Positions 48,517 through 64,000 of a stretch of 64,000 nucleotides of DNA are shown here, one piece after another (positions within the stretch are counted from its first letter, which is position 1; each line of letters starts with the position of its first letter). Under the pieces are notes generated by a model. The model saw only the letters and a list, made by a program, of their open reading frames with translations, was not told the DNA's origin and searched no databases. Both the position numbers and the translations under genes were made by a program. This DNA comes from Glycine soja (taxonomy: Eukaryota > Streptophyta > Magnoliopsida > Fabales > Fabaceae), in assembly GCF_004193775.1 (NCBI RefSeq), contig NC_041008.1, forward strand, positions 10,187,731 through 10,251,730, read 5' to 3'.

Positions 48517-50905
48517 TTATACGGAGATAAGTCTAAACGCGCCGGATCCCTTAAAATGACGTTGGATCAAGTGAGGGCCCTTTTCCTCGGATACTGTTCA
48601 AATCACGTGATCGTCCTCGGCGGAAAACATAAAATAAACGTGAGTGTCGGTGCAGATTCTCATTTTTATTTTTATTTACATTGGACCTAGATACATTCTA
48701 ATTGACAATAATAAATAAAAATTTCAAATGCATTAAAATAAATATGCTAGAAGAAATAATAAAATGCGTGAAATACAAAACAATAAATACATATGGTGCA
48801 TAAAATAAATAAAGAAAATAAAATGCAAGACATAAAAATAAATATAATGCTGGAAATAAATAAAGAAAATAAAAATGCAAGACATAAAATAATCATGATG
48901 CTAAAAATAAAATAAAAAATGCAAGACATAAAGATAAATATAATGCTGGAAATAAAATAAAAGAAAATAAAAATGCAAGACATAAAATAAACATGATGCT
49001 AAAAATAAAATAAAAAATGCAAGACATAAAGATAAATATAATGCTGGAAATAAAATAAAAGAAAATAAAAATGCAAGACATAAAATAAACATGATGCTAA
49101 AAATAAAATGAAAAATGCAAGACATAAAGATAAATATAATGCTGGAAATAAAATAAAAGAAAATAAAAATGCAAAACATAAAATAAACATGATGCTAAAA
49201 GTAAATAAAAAAAATGCAAGACATAAAGTAAATATGATGCATAAAATAAAAATAAACAAAATAAAAATGCAAGACAAAAATAAACATGATACTGGAAAAT
49301 AAAATGCAAGACGTAAAATAGATATGGTGCTGGAAAATAAATAAAGAAAATAAAAAAATGCAAGGGCATAAAGTAAATATGATACATAAAAAAGTAATAA
49401 AAAAGAATAGAGAAGAAAAGGGGGTGCAGAAAGTAAAATACTAGAAGGAGCAGAAAAAAGGAAATGGGCTCAAAATAAAAAGTGGGCTTAACAGATCAAA
49501 TCTGAATCGTCAGATTGATCGAAGCGTCCAGATTTGATCATGGGGAGACACAGTCTTAGCCATTAGATCTTAATCAAACGTCACAAGAGAAGAAGAACAA
49601 AGTAAAAACCAAGAGGTGAGACGCATCTGATCAAAACAGGGGATAACATTGGCCGTTAGATCTAGGATCTAACGGTTCAACCCTGATGGTCCATGGGGAC
49701 ACAGAGATCCGCGTGCACCATAGTATTGGTCATGGCAGCAGTATAAATTCGAAAATAAACCCTAAAATAACATAAATCCAATTTCTTCCTCTCTCTAAAG
49801 AAACGCTCAGAAGCTCTCTTCTCTCTCTAACCACACACCGCCGGAAGCTGTTTACCGGCGCAGTGGCTGGCCGGCCATGGGTGGCGGCGCCGCCGCGTCG
49901 GAAAAAGAAACTCCTCCTTTTTTAAAAAAACTACATGTTTTGAATTCCTTTTTTTCCCTAGTTCTCAAATCCACCGTTATTTTTTGAAAACCAACACTGA
50001 TAAAGCCTAGATCTAGCCTTGAATCTTAGAAAAAAGGTGAACTACCTTTGTCCTTATGTTATCGTTTAAGCTTCAGAAAACGGTTACAGCTTGGGTTGTG
50101 TGGGTGTGGGTGTTTGACGCAGTGCTTGTGGTTGGTGGTGTTTGGTGTGGGCTTGGCCGCTAGTGGTGGTTGGTGTAGGCTTTAGGCCGCATGAGTGAGT
50201 GGGTTACTGTGTTTGCAGGGATTTCTGTTCTAATGTTTTGATTTTATGAGCAAGATGATTTTGGTTTTTTTTTGTTTTTGTTGGTGGTTCACGGAGGAGG
50301 AGGGTGTTGCTGAGTGGTGGCTGGTGGTGGCTAGTGGTTCACGGAGGGGGAGGGTGGTGTTGAGCGGTGGCTAGGCCGATGGTTAGTGGTGGCTTGGCTG
50401 TTGGTATTCCGACTGTTCGTATTCACCTCTGCCCTCTCTCTCTGACATGCACAGTAATTAATGCAGCATTTAAAGGACATAATTAGGGTAAAAAACGAAG
50501 AGCCCCTCTGGGCCTGGACCAAAAAAAGAGACAGAAAAGAAGAAAAAGGAAAAAAGAAAAAAAGGAAAGGAAAAAAAACAAAATATAAAACAGCAAAAAT
50601 AAAATAAAATAAAATAAAATAAAAATAAAATAAAAAACGAAAAAAGGATACTAATAAAGATATTAATAAAAAACGGAAATAATAAAAACACTTAATAAAA
50701 GGAAAAAAAAAATAATAATAACTAAAAAAATAATAATAATAATAATAATAAAAAAGGTAAATAAATAAATAAAAAAAGGGGGCGTCTTCAAAATGAGGTA
50801 TTTTAAAATACCTCCCTGCCGAAATTTCATCTGAAATGATGGAAATTTCCGGCTTAAAAGACGAGAAAAAAAAGAAATAAAACGGGTCAAAAATGGGGTA
50901 TGACA
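47861..50905 (-). repeat. Ogre-type 5' LTR (3045 bp)
   Basis: Near-identical partner of 33091-36134. In element orientation it starts TGTCATACCCC at 50905 and ends CCGCGACT, where the 3' LTR ends CCGCGACA: the only substitution I noticed. It includes the same 98-bp A-rich array (about 48792-49382). Element transcription should begin here on the minus strand. Confidence 0.95.
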
Positions 50906-50910
50906 ACAAT
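50906..50910. repeat. Target-site duplication ACAAT (right) of the Ogre-type element
   Basis: Matches 33086-33090 exactly. Confidence 0.9.
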
Positions 50911-53388
50911 TACATTAAAAAAAGTAGAACCATGTACAAAAGGGAAAAGAAATTGCATCCTCCAAGCTAGTGCATTTCTACTTCTAGTATTATATCTTTA
51001 TCAACTAATTATTATATAAAGCCTTTTATATTATTCAAAATTACATTCATCCCCACGATGGTAACTGGTAAATACCAACCATGTTTTTCAAGGAGGATGC
51101 ATATCAGCTAAAGAAAGGGAAAACCAAGAATTTAAGGCTCTAAGTATTGAGAGAATATGGAACGTGAAGTGAGAATGATATATACGCGTATTGTCATGAT
51201 GGAAAGGAAAAGAAGATTAATCAAGAGCTTAATACGTTTTTGTCTCTCAAAATAGAATAATGTTTGTTTTTTATCTTTCTAGTTAAAACAATTATTTCTT
51301 TCGTCCCTTAAGAAAGAGATTTGGTTTAGTGTGTTGAACGGGCTTTAGGTTAAATATTGATGTGTGATTAATCACACGTCGTTGCCTGTGACGTATCATT
51401 TTCGGTCCACATAATCTAATAGTGTCATATCATATGTTTAAAGAGATTAAAAATTAAACTTGTACATATCTAAAAGAATTAAATTTAGAGACTAAAATCA
51501 AACTTTTACACGAATGAATGATAGCATATTGAATCATATTAAATATTACAAATTATACCAATTTAGTTATTAGGTTGCATGAGAAAAGAACATATCATAT
51601 GAGAAGAAAATATTTTATATGAAAATAAAATAATTAAATTTAAATTATATTATAATTAAATATAAAAGGTCATAATTTAATATCATGTAATTATTTAAAA
51701 AATCATATAGGTTTTTTAAAAAATTATTTTGATTTTTTAAATTAAATTTTAATTCTTTATGTATAATTATGCGATTCAGATCTAATCGTCTCATTTTTAT
51801 ATAAGATGTTTCCTCTATCAAGATATCTATTTACATAAAAATTTACATTTGAAATTAAATTTGGTGCACCAGAGGGTTTCCTCTTAACTATTGTTGACCC
51901 ATGATATATTTCTCGTGAATTTTTCCTATCTTACCATAGAAATGACAATAAAAAGACAAATGATCCAAATTTTCCTCTATTTCATCATACAACACACACT
52001 TTATTGCTTGAATGATGCCATGATTTTTTAGAATAGTCAGCTGTGGTCACAAAGGAGGAGTACATCCCAATTATGTTGGCATCATTAAATGATGAAAGAA
52101 ATTGTCAAAATGGTGCCATGATATTATGTAAATAGTCGTTCCTATACATTTTTAATTTCTCAAATGGCTAATAAAAATATAAACAAATGTTGAAGAGTGG
52201 ACATGTGTCACTCTAGATGATGCTAATTCACAAGAGGCCTAGCATTCTTGGACTATCTCAAGAAATTAACTTTTGTAGAGAACATACCACTAAGTGCATT
52301 CAACTACATGACCTTGTCTCTAATAGCATTCTTGAACTCTCAATCCCTCGGCATGACGCTAATAATTTCTTCACATTTATGGTGGTTTGATTGGTTTCTA
52401 GGTCAAGGAATTCTTCGTCATAAGCCTCTACTTCATACCTTAGCTAATGCATTCTCTTTCTTAGTTAACTGATTCTATTAGCTAAAAACATCAAACTAGC
52501 TAATACAACTATCTTCCCTCCTTAGCAAAATCTTTTCACCTGTCTGGTAGATATAATTGGAATCCTAAAGGCAAGTTTTAACTGTCTTATCTTCTTGTCT
52601 TTGAGAAAAATAAGGCATATACTGCAATACTTGTTTCCTCTAAATATGTAAAAAGTTCGATTTAATTTAGTTCACCTAAATAAAAATTTAATTTTAATCG
52701 CTCTAAATATATAAAGGTTTAGTTTTAGTCTTTCTCTAACATATCACATTCACACAGTAGGCTGCATGGGCCAAGAATGACATGTGACACACTATGATGA
52801 GTCAATCTATTAGTCACATTAGTATTCAGTACTAAAGATTTTTTTTATACATAAGAAAAAAAATAAACCGTTATCAAGCAGATTTATAATACTCACGTAT
52901 TCTAATTAAGCTAAACTTCTTCGTATTAGAAAATTAAACACACATTTTTTTTCTCAAAATGGAAGACAATAAAGTTTTTTTTTTTAACTTTGGGAAACAA
53001 ATTAAAAGCAAACATCATCTTATTTTGATAAATTAAAAACACATTTACCAGTTAATTATTTTATCTTATATCCCAAAAATGAAAAAGAAAAGTATTAGTT
53101 ATTTAGTATTAAACGGAATCAATTCATAATGTTATATTATATTTCATTATATTTTACTTAAACAATCCAAATCATAAAATTTAATAATATTATTTCTATT
53201 TCTATTTCATTTTTTCCATTACTTCAAACATAGATTATAACATAGATTAGGTCAGTAATGCAACTGCTTCTTCTGGTCAGTTGCTATTCAACAAGGAATC
53301 AAGAGCCACAACACAAAGCAACGACAACTAATATTGTGACAGGATTTTTTTTCCTACATAATATAGAGGTTGAGTTTGTGCAAAATTG
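50911..53388. other. AT-rich spacer with retro/MITE-like debris
   Basis: No gene recognised. Two stretches (about 51225-51530 and 52640-52840) carry the TTTTAGTC(T)CT...GACTAAAATC style of sequence common to short inverted-repeat debris in legume genomes, with CACATGTGACAC/GTGATTAATCACAC palindromes. No clean ends or target duplications could be fixed. Confidence 0.35.
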
Positions 53389-53920
53389 TTGGGTGGGTAA
53401 ATGGGCCTAGGTTCATGGATTGGTCCGTGGAGTCCGACAGACGAATTTTTTTAAACAGTTCATGGTTATGTCATATTTTTTTGTCCGTCCCGCTTAACCC
53501 GCGGACTATACGGGTTTGGCCTGTGTGATCTGCGGGTTGCCCGCATTAAGATTTTATTGCTTCAAATATGAAACCATTTGTTGTTGGAGATGTTTAAGTT
53601 TTATATTTTAGATTTATTGCTTGGATTTTCTTTTGTTAAGACATTATTTATTTTATTTATGTAATTGACTAATTGTTAAGATTTTATTTACATTTGTATT
53701 GAACTTAATTTGATTGTGTTATATTTTTATTGAAATTGAAATTCTTTTAAAACTAGGCCCGTGGACCGGCCCATTTGACCCGCGGGATCCGCGGGGTGGG
53801 GACGGACCAATTTATTTAATCCGTGTAAGAATGCGGGACAGACTGACCCGATCCGCTGCCAATGCAAACTTATGCGAGCGGACTTTATGCGGGATGGACC
53901 GACCCGCTTACCCACCCCTA
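53389..53920. mobile_element. GC-rich hAT-like MITE, about 530 bp
   Basis: The left end TTGGGTGGGTAAATGGGCC resembles the right end read inward, TAGGGGTGGGTAAGCGGGTC, an imperfect terminal inverted repeat of the TAGGGGTG type used by hAT elements. Both flanks of the interior hold GC-rich segments (GACCCGCGGGATCCGCGGGG; GTCCCGCTTAACCCGCGGAC) that stand out sharply from the AT-rich surroundings and are partly inverted copies. No transposase. A matching 8-bp duplication was not found, so the ends are approximate. Confidence 0.5.
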
Positions 53921-59222
<5,302 letters not shown>

Positions 59223-59234
59223 CCATATATAGTA
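59223..59234 (+). promoter_or_regulatory. TATA-like element upstream of KNATM
   Basis: CCATATATAGTA lies about 130 bp before the ATG at 59366. A second candidate, TCTATATATATC, is about 27 bp further on. Chance matches are common in this AT-rich DNA. Confidence 0.3.
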
Positions 59235-59365
59235 CCAATCTCACATCTCAGATATGTCTATATATATCTTCTCATGATATTATTTATTATATTCATATAG
59301 TATCATTATTTAGTTATCAACTATACGGCATATCAAAGGTTCACTTCTCCTGCTCAAAAATTGAT

Positions 59366-62300
59366 ATGGAATCTGAGAGGCCTAGCACTATTAATGAGAC
59401 CTACAAACAACAACAAGAACTAGAAGAAGAAGAAGAAGAAGATGATGATGATGATAATGAAGAAGAAGAAGAAGAAGAAGAAAACAATGAGATCCTCAAG
59501 AGGAGAATCTCCAACCACCCTCTCTATGGTCTGCTGGTTGAAGCTCACTTGGACTGTTTGAAGGTTTTAATTTGTCTCTTTTTTTCCCCTTTCATTTCCT
59601 TCATTCCTTCTTCTATTTACTGTTTCCAGCCCCAGTTTACATTATTAATTTATTTACAAATGCATTGGATTCAACTTAAACTCCATGTTTCTTAATTTCT
59701 CAGCAAATTAATTATATAAAACTAAGCTGTGAATCAAAGTAGTGTTTTTCTCAATGTGAACTTGGTTTTAAAGAGGGAAGTCTTTTTTCTTGCCCTTACA
59801 AAAGAGGCTTTCAGCTTCATCTTGCTCAACTTGTTGGATCTTGAATCATGATAAAAAAAAAATCAAGGATTATCTTGCGGATTGAATTCTTGTCAATATA
59901 ATATAGTGAAGGGAGCAGATTCATATGCAAGCAGAAGCTCAACTCCAGTTTGGCCCATCTGGTTAATTTTATAGTTAAATTGTATATTAAAACTTGTGAT
60001 TATATGAAATGAGTTTAAATTAAAGCCCAATAGAAGTCATAAAAAATAACTTTACTTCTCAAATTCAAACCCTATAGATTTAACCATTTCGTGATAAACT
60101 ATGTAGATTATATGTAAGTTGTTGGTGATAAACCCTATAGGCATGTGTCTGTGAAGTTAGTTCACATCAGAAACCAAAAGCTTGTCCACATCATTTGAAC
60201 ATGAATACTAATCCTTCTTGAAAATGAAGTTTTGCTTATCAAGCTTTTTGGTATCAACCATTTATAGTTTGATAAACTGTGGATTAACTTGTTGGTGCAC
60301 CTTGTGTACGAAATAAAGATATCATGATATCAGAAAACCCAAGCTCATTCATTCTTTTTTAATTTAAGCATGAACCTTTGAAGATGCATGGTGTTAGTAC
60401 TTGTTCCTTTCAGGTTGGTGACATTTCCAACTTGGAGAGAGAGCTGAAGATAGATCAGATGCAAGCAACGGAGAAGCAAAACTTGGGCATGTTCAGCCAA
60501 TCTGAGCTTGATCTCTTCATGGTAATAATACTAATACACACTCTCTCTTGTATGGCTTGGTTTACACAAACATCAATGAATGAATGAATGTTTTTATGGG
60601 ATATGATGGGTCAAGTACTGAACCAAAGTAACATAACACACCACAATTTTTCTTCATGCTGATGGACACTTCATGGTTACCTAAAGCATGTGCTTCCTGC
60701 TTGAAAGAGACTACACTCAGAAATGCGCATAGTTTTTTGTTCCAATTCCATGACTGTGACACTTTTCCCTATCTGTCTCTGTGTTTGTGCGAGTGTTCAG
60801 ATTGTGTCTTTTCACATTTACTTTAGGCCGCAAAGTTTATTAGAAGAAGCTTATTATTCAGCATATAAATGTCATAACAAGCCATCAATATATGTTACCT
60901 CTTATTTTTGTCATCAAAACATTTCCTATAGATTTTCTTCTTTGAATTCTCCCAAACATAATTTTTTTTAGGGTCTTATGCCTAAAATTTTAAGAGGACA
61001 AAGGTGAATACTTTAGCAATATAAATCTCTAGACGATAACCGGTGTTAATATAATCCAACTCATCATAAATGGGGGAATGCTTATGCTATATATCATTAA
61101 ATAATACTCAGAAAAGTATGAGTTTGTCACACGTTTTGGCACAACTAGTATCACTTGGGTATAGAACTTTGAATGGACTGCACCATGCACCATCATTTTG
61201 AACTGCTCTTTTTTAGGAGACTCGTTAGACCCACCACCTGCATCTTCATACTTCTGGAAACTTTTATCATTGTTGACAAAATATATAGCTCCAATATACT
61301 TGAGGAAGCATATATTGTTAGTTGCCAATGTGTTAAATTAATATACACACTAATATGTAGCCTTTTTTAAAAAAAAATGTAAGAACTAAAATGAAAAGTG
61401 TTGTCTTCTATAGAGACTAAATTTGACATTGTTGTTATAGATAGCATTGGCAAACAACAGGAATAATTTATAAACATTGTTTTATATACAGAAACCAAAA
61501 TATAGAGAGAAAAAAAGTATAGGATTTTTAATGGAAGAACTCAAACAAATAAACAGTATTTTAAGTGTAGGGATGAAATCTTTAATTTAGTACCTGAAAA
61601 TGTGATTACTGTAAAAAGTATAGTACTTGGTTCTCTTGTGTGGAAGTCATCAATTTCTAAAAAGGCTTCACAAAAGAATGATCCATCTGGAATTCTGGAC
61701 GCTTTTCTAATTGCGTTTATTTCTTTCTTATTTTAAACTTTGAAGAAAAACATCTAGTAATTAACATTTCATAGTGGTTGGCCTATTGGCTGTTTGTAAT
61801 TATCACGATATCCACGTGCTGGGTAAGATGCCAAATTATTTTGGTTATGTTGTTTTAAAGTAGATGTTTAAGATGAATTTAACAAGAATGCATTAGTAAT
61901 ATATAAAAAAAATTATACTCACATACAATTATAAATTAATATATATGTAAATTATATTTGTTAATTTCTATGATAATTAACTTAAAAAAAATATATTTAA
62001 AATGTAAAAAAAATTATACTAATAATATATAAAAATTAATCTCTTTATATATTCCGGGTCGGTGACCATATTCATTGTCCTAATATGTATATACGTTTAA
62101 TTTACAAGGAACTTTTGCATGGATACATTGATACAATATATACACAAATTATTCTATACCCGTCGTTTATTTTATATATAAAGCAGTAATATGTTAACAT
62201 TTCATCCCTTCAAATACTTCATTAACATTTATAATTTATCTTTAATTGTTTCTATCACATCAAATCATTTATCATACCTATATTTTTTTATTTTATCTTT

Positions 62301-63132
62301 TTATCTCTCTACTAGGTGCCAACTAGAATAGAAGTATATCCGATCCACCGATCTGTATTCAATTTTACACTAGTTTCATGAGATCTTTATGAACTTTCAT
62401 TTTTCCATCTTAGCTTTCCTTTAGAAATACCAAATTGTATTTCTATTTCAAAAATAAAATAAAAAAAGAAACATATCAAATATACCAATAAGAATGATAA
62501 AAATTAATTTACATTTTAATGATAAAAAATTATGATTTTTCAATTTCAAGATTGGAATTAATTTAAACTGGACAAACTTGAAAATTGATCTTAATATATA
62601 GTTATAGAATTATCATTTTCTTCTTCTTTCATTTTCACTAACCAGCTAGCTAGTTTCCTCTTATTTCTTCCCCCAAAACAATACCATATTAAACTTCGTG
62701 GCAATAATATATCATAGTATTACTTAAACTCTGGACTTTTATATATACGAGTAACACAACGTTATACTATATATTTTTATCTGCAAAAAAGGTATAGGCT
62801 TTTGTCTAATAACATAAGGTTTTTTTTTTTTTTGGTTGTACGTGTTATATAATTAAACCATATATTCAGATAGATTTTATTAATAGTTATAATCTGGAAA
62901 TGCTTTGGTTGAACCAATTACCTTGCAGGAAGCATATTGTTTGGCACTTGGCAAGCTTAAAGAAGCAATGGTGGAACCACAACAGAAATCCATGGCTTTC
63001 ATAAACAACATGCATTCACAACTTAGGGAGCTCACTAAGGCAACCTTGCCTGCACCTAATAATGCTGAACCAGCTGCAGCAACTACATCTTCTACTAGTG
63101 AGTCCAAATTCAGAAGAAAGCCCACAATTTAG
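59366..63132 (+). CDS. KNATM: KNATM: KNOX (MEINOX-only) transcriptional co-regulator, three exons
   Basis: Exons 59366-59563, 60414-60521 and 62929-63132, with introns of 850 and 2407 bp; all junctions are GT-AG and in phase 0, giving 169 residues. After an acidic Glu/Asp run (residues about 18-40) comes the KNOX1 part RRISNHPLYGLLVEAHLDCLK | VGDISNLERE. The KNOX2 part follows: QSELDLFM | EAYCLALGKLKEAM...FINNMHSQLREL. The protein ends soon after (FRRKPTI) with no ELK or homeodomain, as in Arabidopsis KNATM (142 residues by memory). Known family role: binds BELL-type TALE homeodomain proteins through the MEINOX domain and tunes KNOX/BELL activity in leaf proximal-distal patterning, without binding DNA itself. 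The ATG is the first in frame that keeps the acidic leader. The large second intron is typical of KNOX genes. Confidence 0.93.
59419..59485 (+). repeat. (GAA/GAT)n tract coding the acidic run of KNATM
   Basis: Trinucleotide repeats GAAGAAGAA, GATGATGAT and again GAAGAAGAA encode about 22 acidic residues. The tract is a likely length-variable coding microsatellite. Confidence 0.9.
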
Positions 63133-64000
63133 CTTTTCAGTGTGAATGGCATGCAGAGTAATATTTTGCAGCTAGGTTATTGATTAAGGCTTCAATTATG
63201 CTCAAATTGGCAAATCCCATGGTTAAAGTGTACCTCATTATATATATATAAATTAACGGGCATGACTCTTATGTATAAATATTGCAGTTAATTAAAATCT
63301 AGTATTGCCTTATAAGTTTTTTAGTTTTTTTATTTTTATATAAAGAATGTATGAATCTGGTTTGGAGAAATTAAAGCTTGTCAAAGATGATCATTTACTT
63401 TAGATGAAAAAAAAAACTGTAGAGTTATTATAAATATTAACACACACAAAATCAACAATTAAGATCATAGCATTAATATACAGATATATCTATATATTTA
63501 GGGTCTACGGATCAAAATATATAGATATATAATAAGGGTTGTATTAATGAGTATCTTAACAAAATTCGGGACTAATTAATATATAAGTATTTTTTTATTG
63601 TTAGAAATTACGATGAATATTTATTGGTCATATTAGTTTATATTTTTTAATTTCTTTTCTTTAATAACTAGTATCATAAAGACAATTTTAGTATTCTCTA
63701 TATATAGTAATTTCATGTTTGACCATGATTATTCTATGAAAAATAACCACTTATACTTTAAAAATTATCTTAAAGGTTAATAAAGTACAAGAGATTATTT
63801 CTTTAAAATAAGTTAATTAAACTCACTAAATTGTATAAGAATTATAATATTTTTAATTTCTTTATTTTCTCCCCAATGATTATACCTCCCCTTTAAGATT
63901 GCAGACCATCATCTCAGTTATTTTATGATTAAGAAGGTTTGAAATTAAGCTAACAATTAAACAAATGAACCAATTCCATTAAATGTACCCATGTTTTTTA
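63133..64000. other. KNATM 3' region and AT-rich spacer
   Basis: The first 150-200 bp after the stop are probably 3'-UTR. No clear AATAAA was fixed; several AT-rich near-matches occur around 63240-63290. No further gene is seen to the window end. Confidence 0.4.

Larger units (their letters stand above)
33091..50905 (-). mobile_element. Complete Ogre-type (Tat lineage) Ty3/gypsy retrotransposon, 17.8 kb
   Basis: Minus-strand order: 5' LTR (50905-47861), primer-binding site, leader, ORF1 (47217-45697), gag-protease (45323-41928), intron-like spacer (41931-41654), RT-RNase H-second RNase H-integrase (41653-38188), a 2-kb 3' untranslated part with tandem repeats, polypurine tract, and 3' LTR (36134-33091). 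A 5-bp duplication ACAAT flanks it. LTRs start TG and end CA. Ogre hallmarks present: an extra ORF ahead of gag, an intron between protease and RT, a second (archaeal-type) RNase H, very long LTRs and large size. Both coding units are open throughout and the LTRs differ only in two homopolymer lengths and one end base in my reading. It looks like a very recent, possibly still competent insertion. Confidence 0.95.

Overview
This is plant nuclear DNA, very probably from a legume and plausibly Glycine (inference). The grounds are AT-rich intergenic sequence, GT-AG introns, plant-only gene families (KNATM, NFXL1), and an intact Ogre-type (Tat lineage) Ty3/gypsy retrotransposon of the kind abundant in legumes. 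Only three host loci are visible in 64 kb: an NFXL1-like zinc-finger gene (+, 19.7-22.9 kb) broken by an internal deletion plus frameshift; a candidate 50-residue secreted peptide gene (-, 24.2-24.5 kb); and a complete three-exon KNATM gene, a KNOX/MEINOX protein with no homeodomain (+, 59.4-63.1 kb). The rest is transposons and AT-rich spacer.

Region by region. 0.6-1.05 kb: remnant of a gypsy reverse transcriptase. 1.3-18.7 kb: an old, diverged AT-rich tandem repeat array split by two DNA transposons. The first is a CACTA-like element (2701-14157, 3-bp CAT duplication). It carries exon-intron fragments of three unrelated genes, all on the minus strand: a serine carboxypeptidase, a GT47 exostosin-like glycosyltransferase and ketopantoate hydroxymethyltransferase (panB). 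That makes it a Pack-CACTA-type gene-capture element. A degraded chromovirus (5631-12116) sits inside it, and that chromovirus is itself split by a 1.39-kb insertion (8272-9659) with a 5-bp duplication. The second DNA transposon is a decayed hAT element (14719-18263) with a perfect 8-bp duplication.

19-23 kb: the broken NFXL1 locus, with an in-frame 78-bp minisatellite near its N-terminus. 23-33 kb: AT-rich spacer holding the small peptide gene, a 1.4-kb foldback inverted repeat (26.3-27.7 kb) and several long (AT)n tracts. 33.1-50.9 kb: the Ogre-type element, 17.8 kb, minus strand. It has 3.04-kb LTRs that look almost identical, matching 5-bp target duplications, a primer-binding site, an upstream ORF1 with a plant-mobile-domain-like protein, gag-protease, and RT/RNase H/second RNase H/integrase. 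A 278-bp intron-like spacer between protease and RT would join the two reading frames. It looks young and structurally complete. 50.9-59.3 kb: spacer with a GC-rich hAT-like MITE and a 96-bp TA repeat. 59.4-63.1 kb: KNATM.

The genes form no operon or pathway. The main story is layered transposon insertion whose order can be read directly, plus host-gene damage (NFXL1) and host-gene capture (the CACTA element). All alignments were made by eye and family identities rest on remembered motifs; no database search was run.
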